Part shown: piece after piece, positions 13,988 through 19,382 of the stretch
How the letters are laid out: every line of letters begins with the position of its first letter
Numbering within the stretch: the first letter of the stretch is position 1
DNA from: JBKPDV01 sp046728075
GTDB lineage: Bacteria; Acidobacteriota; Thermoanaerobaculia; UBA5066; Gp7-AA6
Assembly: GCA_046728075.1 (NCBI GenBank)
Contig: JBKPDV010000037.1
Coordinates: 1 to 19,382 of the forward strand
DNA: 19,382 nucleotides
Reading direction: 5' to 3'
Program-made: the position numbers and the translations under genes
The notes under the pieces: model-generated
Databases searched by the model: none
What the model saw: the letters and a program-made list of their open reading frames with translations, nothing else
What the model was told of the DNA's origin: nothing

Positions 13988-16024
13988 TCAATGAACGCGC
14001 TCCTCCGGCGCGGTCTCCTGCCCGCTTTCGGCCTCCATCTCGACCGTCCAGCGCTCGTAAACCTCCGGGGGGAGCTCCGCGACGAAGCGGGACGGCTCCA
14101 GAATCACGTCCACTCCGTAGCGATCGCGGGCGAGCATCGGGTAGACCAGGGCCAGCTCGTTCTTCGCGCGGGTGACGGCGACATAGAAAAGGCGCCGCTC
14201 TTCCTCGAGCCCCTCGTCCGTCACGGCGGCGCGATAGCTCGGAAAACGCCCCTCCGAGAGGCCCATCACCGCGACGCGGCTCCACTCCAGGCCTTTCGCC
14301 TGGTGCACGGAAGAGAGCACGACGCGGTCGTCGTCGGACTCGCCGGCGACGACGTCCTCGCCCGAGAGCTCGTTGAAGAGCGTCACGTCTTCCAGGAAGG
14401 CAGGAAGCGCGTCGTACGTCTGGGCGAACTGCGCGAACTGCTCCAGATCATCCAGACGCGCGTCGGCGTTCGGGAACTTGGCCCGCGCGACGTCCCGGTA
14501 GACGGTCTCCACAACTGTTCGAATCGCCTCCGAGGGGGACGACCGGATCGAGGCCGACTCGAGCGTCGCCAGCAGCGCTCGAAAGGGCTTCAGCGCCGCC
14601 TCCGCGCCTCGCGGCAGCGCGATTCCGCCGGCTCCTTCCCGCTCGCGGAACGAGGCGAGCGGATCGGGACGGCTCCCGATCGCTTCCCAGACGGCCGCGG
14701 CCGACCTCTCGCCGATGCGAGGATAGAGCTTCAGCGCGCGTTTCCAGGAGAGCTCGTCTTTGGGGTTCACCACGATCCGCAGGAACGCGAGAACATCCTT
14801 GACGTGGCGCTGCTCAAAGAAACGGGTCCCGGAGCGGATCTCGTACGGAATGCCGCGGCGCGTCAGCTCGATCTGAAGCTCGAGAGCCTGATAGTGCGCC
14901 CGGTAGAGCACCCCGACGTCGGAGAGTTTCTCCCCTTCGTCGTGCCACTCGAGGATCCTCTGCGCCACGAAGCGGGCCTGATCCGCGATGTCCGCCAGAG
15001 CCACGACCGCGGGCATCGGCCCGGCCTCGCGGCAAGCCGAGAGGTCTTTGGGAAACTGCCGCACGTTGTTGGCGATCGAGGCGTTGGCGAGGCCGAGAAT
15101 CTCGGGTGTCGAGCGATAGTTGATCGTCAGCCGAAAAGTCTTCGCCTCGGGGTAGCGCTGCGGAAAGCCCAGAATGTTCTCGAAAGAAGCGCCGCGGAAC
15201 GAATAGATGGCCTGCGCATCGTCACCGACGACCGTCACGTTCTTCTTCCCCATGGCCATACGATCGACGATGTCGCCCTGAAGCTGGTTGGTGTCCTGAT
15301 ACTCGTCCACCAGGACGTGCTCGTAGGATCGCGTCAGCTCCGCGGCTGTCTCGGGCGCTTCGTCGAGAAGGCGTTTCCAGGAGAGCAGGAGATCGTCGTA
15401 GTCCGCGGCGGCCGCCAGTCGCTTGCGCTCGCGGTACCGATGGAGCACGGCGGTGATCTCCTCCTGAATGCCGGTGAAGTGCGGCGCGCGTTCCGCGAGC
15501 ACCTCCGAGAATGCTCGGCCGGTGTTGATCGTGAAGGAATACAGGTCCAGAAGCACGTCGCCCTTGGGAAAGCGGCGCTCGAGCACGGGAATCTTCTGAT
15601 CCGAGGTCGCCGCTTCGAGCATTTCCCGGGCGTCCTCTTCGTCCAGGATCGTGAAGTTCGCGGGCAGTCCCACGCGGGCTCCGAATCGGCGCAGGAGGCG
15701 GTTGCCGACGGAGTGGAAGGTCCCCCCCATCAATCGCCGGGTGTCGACGGCGAGAAGGGCCTCGACCCGGCGGAGCATCTCTCGCGCCGCCTTGTTGGTG
15801 AAGGTCAGCAGCAGAATCCGGGAGGGATCGGTCCCGGACTCGATCAGCCGGGCGACCCGGTAGACCAGCGTCCGGGTCTTGCCGGAGCCCGCGCCGGCGA
15901 TGACCAGAATCGGCCCGGGTCCCGCCAGGACGACTTCCCGCTGCTCCTCGTTCAATTCCCGGTCGTAGTCGACGCGGTAGGTCCGAAGCCCGGCGGGTTT
16001 TTTGAGGATATATTTCCGTTCCAC
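13988..16024 (-). CDS. UvrD/PcrA/Rep-type superfamily 1 DNA helicase
   Basis: The 678-residue protein carries the SF1A motifs in order: LNEEQREVV (Q motif) at 24-32, Walker A GAGSGKT at 44-50, LLLTFTNKAA (Ia) at 71-80, GTFHS at 101-105, VDEYQDTN (II) at 239-246, GDDAQAIYSFRGA (III) at 267-279, NYRST (IV) at 302-306, VHQAKGLEW (V) and VAVTRAK (VI) at 615-621. These 3'-5' helicases act in nucleotide excision repair, mismatch repair and fork restart. It is somewhat shorter than E. coli UvrD (720) and lacks its long C-terminal RNA-polymerase-binding extension. The first start is GTG at 16024, placed 6 nt after a TAAACT box with no Shine-Dalgarno, so translation may be leaderless. I cannot separate PcrA, UvrD and Rep assignments from sequence alone. 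Confidence 0.95.
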   Translation of the reverse strand: MERKYILKKPAGLRTYRVDYDRELNEEQREVVLAGPGPILVIAGAGSGKTRTLVYRVARLIESGTDPSRILLLTFTNKAAREMLRRVEALLAVDTRRLMGGTFHSVGNRLLRRFGARVGLPANFTILDEEDAREMLEAATSDQKIPVLERRFPKGDVLLDLYSFTINTGRAFSEVLAERAPHFTGIQEEITAVLHRYRERKRLAAAADYDDLLLSWKRLLDEAPETAAELTRSYEHVLVDEYQDTNQLQGDIVDRMAMGKKNVTVVGDDAQAIYSFRGASFENILGFPQRYPEAKTFRLTINYRSTPEILGLANASIANNVRQFPKDLSACREAGPMPAVVALADIADQARFVAQRILEWHDEGEKLSDVGVLYRAHYQALELQIELTRRGIPYEIRSGTRFFEQRHVKDVLAFLRIVVNPKDELSWKRALKLYPRIGERSAAAVWEAIGSRPDPLASFREREGAGGIALPRGAEAALKPFRALLATLESASIRSSPSEAIRTVVETVYRDVARAKFPNADARLDDLEQFAQFAQTYDALPAFLEDVTLFNELSGEDVVAGESDDDRVVLSSVHQAKGLEWSRVAVMGLSEGRFPSYRAAVTDEGLEEERRLFYVAVTRAKNELALVYPMLARDRYGVDVILEPSRFVAELPPEVYERWTVEMEAESGQETAPEERVH

Positions 16025-16030
16025 GCGAGC

Positions 16031-16036
16031 AGTTTA
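16031..16036 (-). promoter_or_regulatory. Probable -10 box of the helicase gene, leaderless arrangement
   Basis: TAAACT on the minus strand ends 6 nt before the GTG at 16024. The same hexamer at the same distance precedes aroC. No Shine-Dalgarno or good -35 is present. Confidence 0.45.
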
Positions 16037-16110
16037 ATGCCCGATTGCGGGACAGGAGAGGTCTCACCGGCCGGGTTAACGGGCGCCAATCAGGTAATCT
16101 TTCCCTTCCG

Positions 16111-16123
16111 TAAGACGTTCTTA
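16111..16123 (+). promoter_or_regulatory. Palindrome upstream of the spy-sigma-anti-sigma operon, possible operator
   Basis: TAAGA-CGT-TCTTA is a perfect 5-bp inverted repeat with a 3-nt centre, followed by TTAAATC, 35 nt before the start codon at 16158. It could overlap a promoter. An ECF-type -35/-10 pair could not be fixed with confidence. Confidence 0.3.
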
Positions 16124-16157
16124 AATCAAGGCCCAGGGGGCTTGCGAGGAGACTCGG

Positions 16158-16661
16158 ATGAGTATCGACAAGATCCGTAAGTCGGTCCTGGTTGTCGCCG
16201 GGATCGCCGTCATCGCGGCGGCGGGCCTTTTCGCCGGCCGGCTGTCCGCCGGTGCCTTTCACGGTGGGAAGGCTCGCGGAGACTTCGCTCAGCACCTCTT
16301 CAACCGTATGTCGCGAGCCCTCGACCTGACGGAAGACCAGAAGTCCCGGATCAAGGACGTGCTCCGAACGCATGCCGACGAGATCAAGGCTCAGATGCAG
16401 GCTTCCGCGACCGCACGCCGCGCCCTTCACGATGCCGTAATGGCGCAGCCCACCGACGAAGGCGCGATCCGCGCCGCGGCGGCGCACGTGGGGCAAACCC
16501 AGGGAGACGCGGCGTTGTTGTTCGCGCGAGTCCGCACGGAGATCGATCCGATCCTGACTCCCGAGCAGAAGCAGAAAATCCAGACTTTCCATGCGCGCGA
16601 CCGCCACCCTCCCGACGCCGCCGGGCGCTCCTTCGATCGGTTCCTGAAGAGTGGTTCCTAG
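16158..16661 (+). CDS. Spy/CpxP-like periplasmic protein with LTxxQ motifs
   Basis: The 167-residue protein starts with a signal/anchor segment (residues 8-28, with AGRLSAGA after it). It then carries two LTxxQ motifs, LTEDQ at 57-61 and LTPEQ at 133-137, in the helical layout of the Spy/CpxP/heavy-metal-resistance family. Spy is an ATP-independent periplasmic chaperone; CpxP and CnrX-like members sense envelope or metal stress. Here it is the first gene of an operon with an ECF sigma factor and an anti-sigma factor, which suggests it is both a target and a sensor arm of that system (inference). GAGGAG at 16146-16151, 6 nt before the ATG, is a strong ribosome-binding site. The Arg/His/Asp-rich tail has no recognised domain. 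Confidence 0.88.
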   Translation: MSIDKIRKSVLVVAGIAVIAAAGLFAGRLSAGAFHGGKARGDFAQHLFNRMSRALDLTEDQKSRIKDVLRTHADEIKAQMQASATARRALHDAVMAQPTDEGAIRAAAAHVGQTQGDAALLFARVRTEIDPILTPEQKQKIQTFHARDRHPPDAAGRSFDRFLKSGS

Positions 16662-16674
16662 GGCCGCCGGCCAG

Positions 16675-17229
16675 ATGGACGCGTCCGGGCCAGTCGGGCA
16701 AGCGCGGCCGGACGAGGTCGCTCTGGTCGAGCGCTCCCTGAAGGGAGATGACGGGGCCTTCGCACAGCTCGTCCGCCTGGGAGCACCCGCGGCGCTCGGG
16801 GCGGCCAGGCGCATCACGGGAGACTTCGCGCTGGCGGAGGACGCGGCTCAGGAAGCCTTTCTCCGCGCCCATCGGGCCCTCAAGGACTATCGGCACGAAT
16901 CCTCTTTCGCGGCCTGGGTCCGCAAGATCGCCATTCGTACGGCGATCGACATCGTTCGGCGCCGTCGGCCGGAAGACCCGCTGCCCGCGGCGCTCCGAGG
17001 CCCGATTTCGGAGGAGAAGCGACAGGAGGACGCCGACTTGCTGCGCGAGGCGCTCGGCCAGCTTTCTCCCCTCGATCGGGAGATCCTCCTGGCGCGGGAA
17101 GTCGAGGGAGAGCCCGACAAAGTCATCGCGCAGCGATTCGACATGACCGTAACCGGCGTGCGGGTCCGCATGCACCGCGCCCGCAAGAAACTGCGAACAC
17201 GATTTCTGGGAAGCCGAGGAAGCCGATGA
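16675..17229 (+). CDS. ECF-type RNA polymerase sigma factor (sigma-70 family)
   Basis: The 184-residue protein (from ATG 16675) has sigma region 2 at about 27-97, with DFALAEDAAQEAFLRAHRAL for core binding and FAAWVRKIAIRTAID for -10 recognition. Region 4 lies at about 122-177, with LSPLDREILLAREVEG and the helix-turn-helix VIAQRFDMTVTGVRVRMHRARKKLR. Regions 1 and 3 are absent, as in ECF factors. It should direct polymerase to envelope-stress promoters until held by the anti-sigma factor encoded next. A GTG at 16651 would overlap the spy-like gene by 11 nt and add eight residues; the ATG is preferred because its N-terminus better fits the family, but neither has a strong ribosome-binding site. 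Its stop overlaps the anti-sigma start (ATGA). Confidence 0.93.
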   Translation: MDASGPVGQARPDEVALVERSLKGDDGAFAQLVRLGAPAALGAARRITGDFALAEDAAQEAFLRAHRALKDYRHESSFAAWVRKIAIRTAIDIVRRRRPEDPLPAALRGPISEEKRQEDADLLREALGQLSPLDREILLAREVEGEPDKVIAQRFDMTVTGVRVRMHRARKKLRTRFLGSRGSR

Positions 17230-17660
17230 AAAAATCCGAATGTGCTTCGATTCGAAACGCCATTCTTTCCGGCGCCGCGACGCCGGCCGCGGAACGGCAC
17301 TTGTTTTCCTGCACCGCCTGCCGCGCAGACGTGCGGCTGGGCCAGGCCTGGAAGACTTTCTCCCGCCCATCCGATCTGGAGACACGTCCCGCTCCCGATG
17401 AGGTCTTCATCGAGCGCGTGCTGCGGGACGTGCGCGAGGACCGCCGGCGACGCGGCCGCGTTCGCACCGGGCTGGCGGCCGCCGCCGCGCTTCTCTTTTT
17501 CTTCCTGGCCGGGGCGGCTGGACAGATCGCGGCGAGCGGATCGGCCAGCGGCGAGGACACGACCGACACGCAGCTCATCGCCGCCGGCGGAGACGACGCC
17601 ACGGATGCGCAGCCCAACGCCTCCGCCGACTCGGACCTGGAAGCGCTCCTGCTGGAGTAA
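17226..17660 (+). CDS. Membrane anti-sigma factor with zinc-finger (ZAS-like) motif
   Basis: The 144-residue protein has the H-x3-C-x2-C anti-sigma motif (His25, Cys29, Cys32, within ERHLFSCTACRADV). One transmembrane segment follows at about 82-101, and then a ~40-residue Asp/Ala/Gly-rich periplasmic tail. Zinc-binding anti-sigma domains of this type wrap around ECF sigma factors, and the membrane segment links them to envelope signals. The start overlaps the sigma stop as ATGA, with AGGA 6 nt upstream, so the pair is translationally coupled. The tail is short for a regulated-proteolysis sensor, so the spy-like protein may supply the sensing part (inference). Confidence 0.9.
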   Translation: MKKSECASIRNAILSGAATPAAERHLFSCTACRADVRLGQAWKTFSRPSDLETRPAPDEVFIERVLRDVREDRRRRGRVRTGLAAAAALLFFFLAGAAGQIAASGSASGEDTTDTQLIAAGGDDATDAQPNASADSDLEALLLE

Positions 17661-17688
17661 CGTCGCTGCACGTCGCTTCCGCTCACTC

Positions 17689-17750
17689 GGGATCTGGCTT
17701 CGCCACCGGTGCGCGGCTCGGCCACTGGCCTCGACCGCGCACCTGATCCC
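17689..17750. repeat. Three-branched palindromic element after the anti-sigma gene
   Basis: GGGATC (17689-17694) pairs with GATCCC (17745-17750). Inside it are a small hairpin TGGC-TTC-GCCA (17695-17705) and a strong stem GGTGCGCGG (17708-17716) with CCGCGCACC (17735-17743), which itself encloses GGCC-ACT-GGCC. All pairs are perfect. The layout is a compact three-way junction of about 62 nt. It could be a structured RNA in the 3' region of the operon or a REP-like mobile repeat. I do not recognise it. Confidence 0.65.
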
Positions 17751-17768
17751 TCCTTCGCTCTCGCTCCC

Positions 17769-17810
17769 GCGGCGCGCGCCTCCTCCCCTCTGGGAGACTT
17801 CGCGCGCCGC
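17769..17810. repeat. Long GC hairpin
   Basis: GCGGCGCGCG (17769-17778) pairs perfectly with CGCGCGCCGC (17801-17810). Inside, CTCCC (17783-17787) pairs with GGGAG (17792-17796) around CTCT. It may act in termination of the sigma operon, but no T-run follows. Confidence 0.6.
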
Positions 17811-17832
17811 GACCCGGACTGTCACCGGGTCG
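17810..17832. repeat. Perfect 8-bp hairpin
   Basis: CGACCCGG (17810-17817) pairs with CCGGGTCG (17825-17832) around the loop ACTGTCA. It directly abuts the preceding hairpin and precedes repeat R6. Confidence 0.6.
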
Positions 17833-17844
17833 ACGAGGTGAGAG

Positions 17845-17898
17845 GGCTCTCAGCTTTTTGTCTCGGGCGTCCAGAGAGCAGAGCGCTGAGAGCTAAAC
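17845..17898. repeat. Degenerate inverted heptad-repeat R6 (AGCTCTC family)
   Basis: The left arm reads GGCTCTC, AGCTTTT, TGTCTCG (17845-17865). The right arm holds GAGAGCA, GAGCGCT, then GCTGAGA- and GCTAAAC-type units (about 17872-17898). The best-preserved pairing is GGCTCTC against GAGAGCT. Several mismatches show decay relative to R3 and R4, with which it shares the unit. The last unit contains the putative aroC -10 box. Confidence 0.55.
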
Positions 17899-17899
17899 T
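17894..17899 (+). promoter_or_regulatory. Probable -10 box of aroC, leaderless arrangement
   Basis: TAAACT ends 6 nt before the ATG at 17906. There is no Shine-Dalgarno before the ATG and no good -35. The same hexamer and distance precede the helicase gene. Confidence 0.45.
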
Positions 17900-17905
17900 C
17901 TCCGG

Positions 17906-19084
17906 ATGGTTCTTCGTCTCACGACGGCGGGCGAGTCGCATGGGCCGCGCCTGACGGCGATTCTGGAGGGAATGCCCGCAGGGCTCGGGATCGATCCGGA
18001 CTTCATCGCTCGCGAGATGGAGCGGCGGCAGCACGGGTACGGCCGGGGCGGCCGGATGAAGATCGAGAAAGACGAGGCGGTGCTCGAGGGCGGGGTGCGC
18101 GGCGGAGTCACCCTCGGCTCTCCGATCGCCATCGGGATCGCCAACCGCGATTTCGCCAATTGGGAAAAGGTGATGAGCCCGCTGCAGGTCGACGCCGCCG
18201 CGGCTCGAGGGAAGGCTCTCACCCGACCTCGCCCGGGCCATGCGGATCTCGCCGGCGGAATGAAATACGGCGCGTCCGATCTGCGCGACGTGCTCGAGCG
18301 GGCCTCGGCGCGCGAGTCCGCCGCCCGCGTCGCCGCGGGAGCGGTGTGCAAGCTCCTGCTGGCCGGCTGCGGCATCGAGGTTCGCAGCGGCGTGCTGTCG
18401 CTGGGCGATGTCGTCGACGATGTCTCTCCCCGCTCTTTTGCTTCACTGGAGCGTGTCGATGAACGCTCGCCTCTGCGCGCCATCGACTCGCGGCTCGAGA
18501 AGAGGATGATGGACGCGGTCGACACAGCGAAAAAGGAGGGAGAGACGCTCGGCGGCTCGATTCTGGTCGGCGCGCACGGAGTCCCGGCGGGCCTGGGCTC
18601 GCACGTCTCCTGGGACCGCAAGCTCGACGGCCGCCTGGGGCAGGCGCTGCTCTCCGTGCCCGCGGTGAAGGCCGTGGAGTTCGGCTCCGCCATCGCGGCC
18701 TCGCTCGGTCCGGGCTCGCGGGCCCATGACGAGATCGAGCCGGACGAGGCGAAGGGTTTGCGGCGCCGCACCAATCGCGCCGGAGGACTGGAGGCGGGGG
18801 TAACCAACGGCGAAGATGTTCTGGCGGTCATCTACATGAAGCCGATCTCGACGCTCGCCCGAGGCCTCGACTCGGTGGAACTGGCGACCGGCGAGCCGGC
18901 CCGGTCCGCCTATGAACGAAGCGACGTCACCGCGGTGCCGGCCTGCGGTGTGATCGCGGAGGCCATGATGGCCTTTGTCCTCGCCGACGCTCTCCTGGAA
19001 GTGACCGGCGGAGATCGCGTGAAGGACGTGCTCCAGCGCCTCACCCGCCATCGCGAGCGCGTTCGACACTACCCGTGGAGTTGA
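17906..19084 (+). CDS. aroC: Chorismate synthase
   Basis: The 392-residue protein has the chorismate synthase signatures: GESHGPRLTAILEGMPAG at 9-26, RQHGYGRGGRM at 41-51, TRPRPGHADLAGGMKYG at 106-122, the ERASARESAARVAAGA block at 131-146, and RSDVTAVPACGVIAE near the C-terminus. The enzyme converts 5-enolpyruvylshikimate 3-phosphate to chorismate with reduced FMN, the last common step to aromatic amino acids and folate. The length fits the longer bacterial form (about 390 residues). It stands alone here, with no other aro gene adjacent. The upstream region contains four consecutive palindromic structures. Confidence 0.97.
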   Translation: MVLRLTTAGESHGPRLTAILEGMPAGLGIDPDFIAREMERRQHGYGRGGRMKIEKDEAVLEGGVRGGVTLGSPIAIGIANRDFANWEKVMSPLQVDAAAARGKALTRPRPGHADLAGGMKYGASDLRDVLERASARESAARVAAGAVCKLLLAGCGIEVRSGVLSLGDVVDDVSPRSFASLERVDERSPLRAIDSRLEKRMMDAVDTAKKEGETLGGSILVGAHGVPAGLGSHVSWDRKLDGRLGQALLSVPAVKAVEFGSAIAASLGPGSRAHDEIEPDEAKGLRRRTNRAGGLEAGVTNGEDVLAVIYMKPISTLARGLDSVELATGEPARSAYERSDVTAVPACGVIAEAMMAFVLADALLEVTGGDRVKDVLQRLTRHRERVRHYPWS

Positions 19085-19136
19085 TCCTCGGGCGCGTATA
19101 TCAGACCTGGTATATCCACCAGCGGGAAATTTCCGA

Positions 19137-19382
19137 TTAGATCTTGCGCCGGTGTCTCGGATGGCGCACGGCCCGCGGCGAGGCGGGCCGGCGATCGAGG
19201 GCCTGGTCCGCTGCGATCTGGACTCCCGGTATCGGGTCGAGCAGGCCGGGAGCCGACGTCGCCGACATTTCCTCGACCGAGAGGCGCGGCCCCAGACGAG
19301 AGTCCAGCGTCGCGAAGAGAGGATTCGTCGGCACCAGCGCGGTGCCTTCGGCGCGCCAGTATTCCCAGTGGAGCATCGGCGA
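19137..19382 (-). CDS. Unrecognised protein, C-terminal portion (enters from the right edge)
   Basis: On the minus strand the frame is open from the window edge through SPMLHWEYWRAEGTALVPT to a TAA at 19139..19137, giving 81 codons. The Met at 19376 may be internal. Third positions are mostly G or C, as in the other genes, and the composition is protein-like up to about residue 60. The end is very basic (RHPRHRRKI). I see no domain I can name. It is convergent with aroC across a 52-nt gap. It is either the tail of a longer gene or, less likely, a complete small gene beginning at 19376. Confidence 0.55.
   Translation of the reverse strand, partial: SPMLHWEYWRAEGTALVPTNPLFATLDSRLGPRLSVEEMSATSAPGLLDPIPGVQIAADQALDRRPASPRAVRHPRHRRKI

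Noticed and set aside
16042..16053. CCCG-ATTG-CGGG palindrome upstream of the helicase as an operator
   Set aside because: Only 4-bp arms; expected by chance in GC-rich DNA.
13991..16180. A 729-codon open frame on the plus strand
   Set aside because: It is antisense to the helicase, whose motifs are all intact; the frame has no recognisable domain.

Overview
The window is GC-rich bacterial chromosome, dense in genes and mostly housekeeping. Gene content (an MglA-type GTPase, leaderless-looking starts, uvrD, ECF sigma/anti-sigma, FHA) and codon use would suit an uncultured Acidobacteriota- or Deltaproteobacteria-like organism. This placement is inference from gene content, not a phylogenetic result. 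No transposase, phage gene, CRISPR array, rRNA or tRNA was seen.

Layout, left to right. 1-687 (minus): pyrR followed by the first 18 codons of pyrB, a pyrimidine operon running off the left edge. 870-2792 (plus): an MglA-family GTPase with a long Pro/Ala-rich and coiled-coil tail. 2793-2959: a block of GC-rich palindromes between convergent genes. 2960-8937 (minus): the classic phoH / 7TM-HD phosphohydrolase / ybeY / CBS-transporter-like / era cluster, tightly spaced or overlapping. 9163-9738 (minus): a small exported DUF4410-like protein with its own promoter and terminator. 9846-10895 (minus): an isocitrate/isopropylmalate dehydrogenase family enzyme, divergent from a cysteine dioxygenase (11008-11547, plus). 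11597-13908 (minus): an FHA-domain protein translationally coupled to a multi-spanning glycosyltransferase-like protein. 13988-16024 (minus): a UvrD/PcrA helicase. 16158-17660 (plus): an envelope-stress-type operon of a Spy/CpxP-like periplasmic protein, an ECF sigma factor and a zinc-motif anti-sigma factor. 17661-17905: a strongly structured intergenic region. 17906-19084 (plus): aroC. 19137-19382 (minus): the C-terminal part of an unrecognised protein.

The most unusual signal is not a gene. Five clear intergenic sites, and a sixth degenerate one, hold an element of one architecture: a short unit of 7 bp (8 bp at one site), tandemly repeated about 3-5 times, then a loop, then the same number of copies of the unit's reverse complement. 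The unit sequence differs from site to site (GTTCAAN, NNCCCGTC, AGCTNTC, GTNAGAC), yet the two arms at each site match each other. The elements touch gene ends: one contains the pyrB start codon, one encodes the last ~24 residues of the CBS protein, one contains the stop codon of the dehydrogenase, and the degenerate one contains the putative -10 box of aroC. This looks like a family of self-matching fold-back repeats and is the best candidate here for something undescribed. The three-branched palindrome at 17689-17750 is a second, separate candidate.
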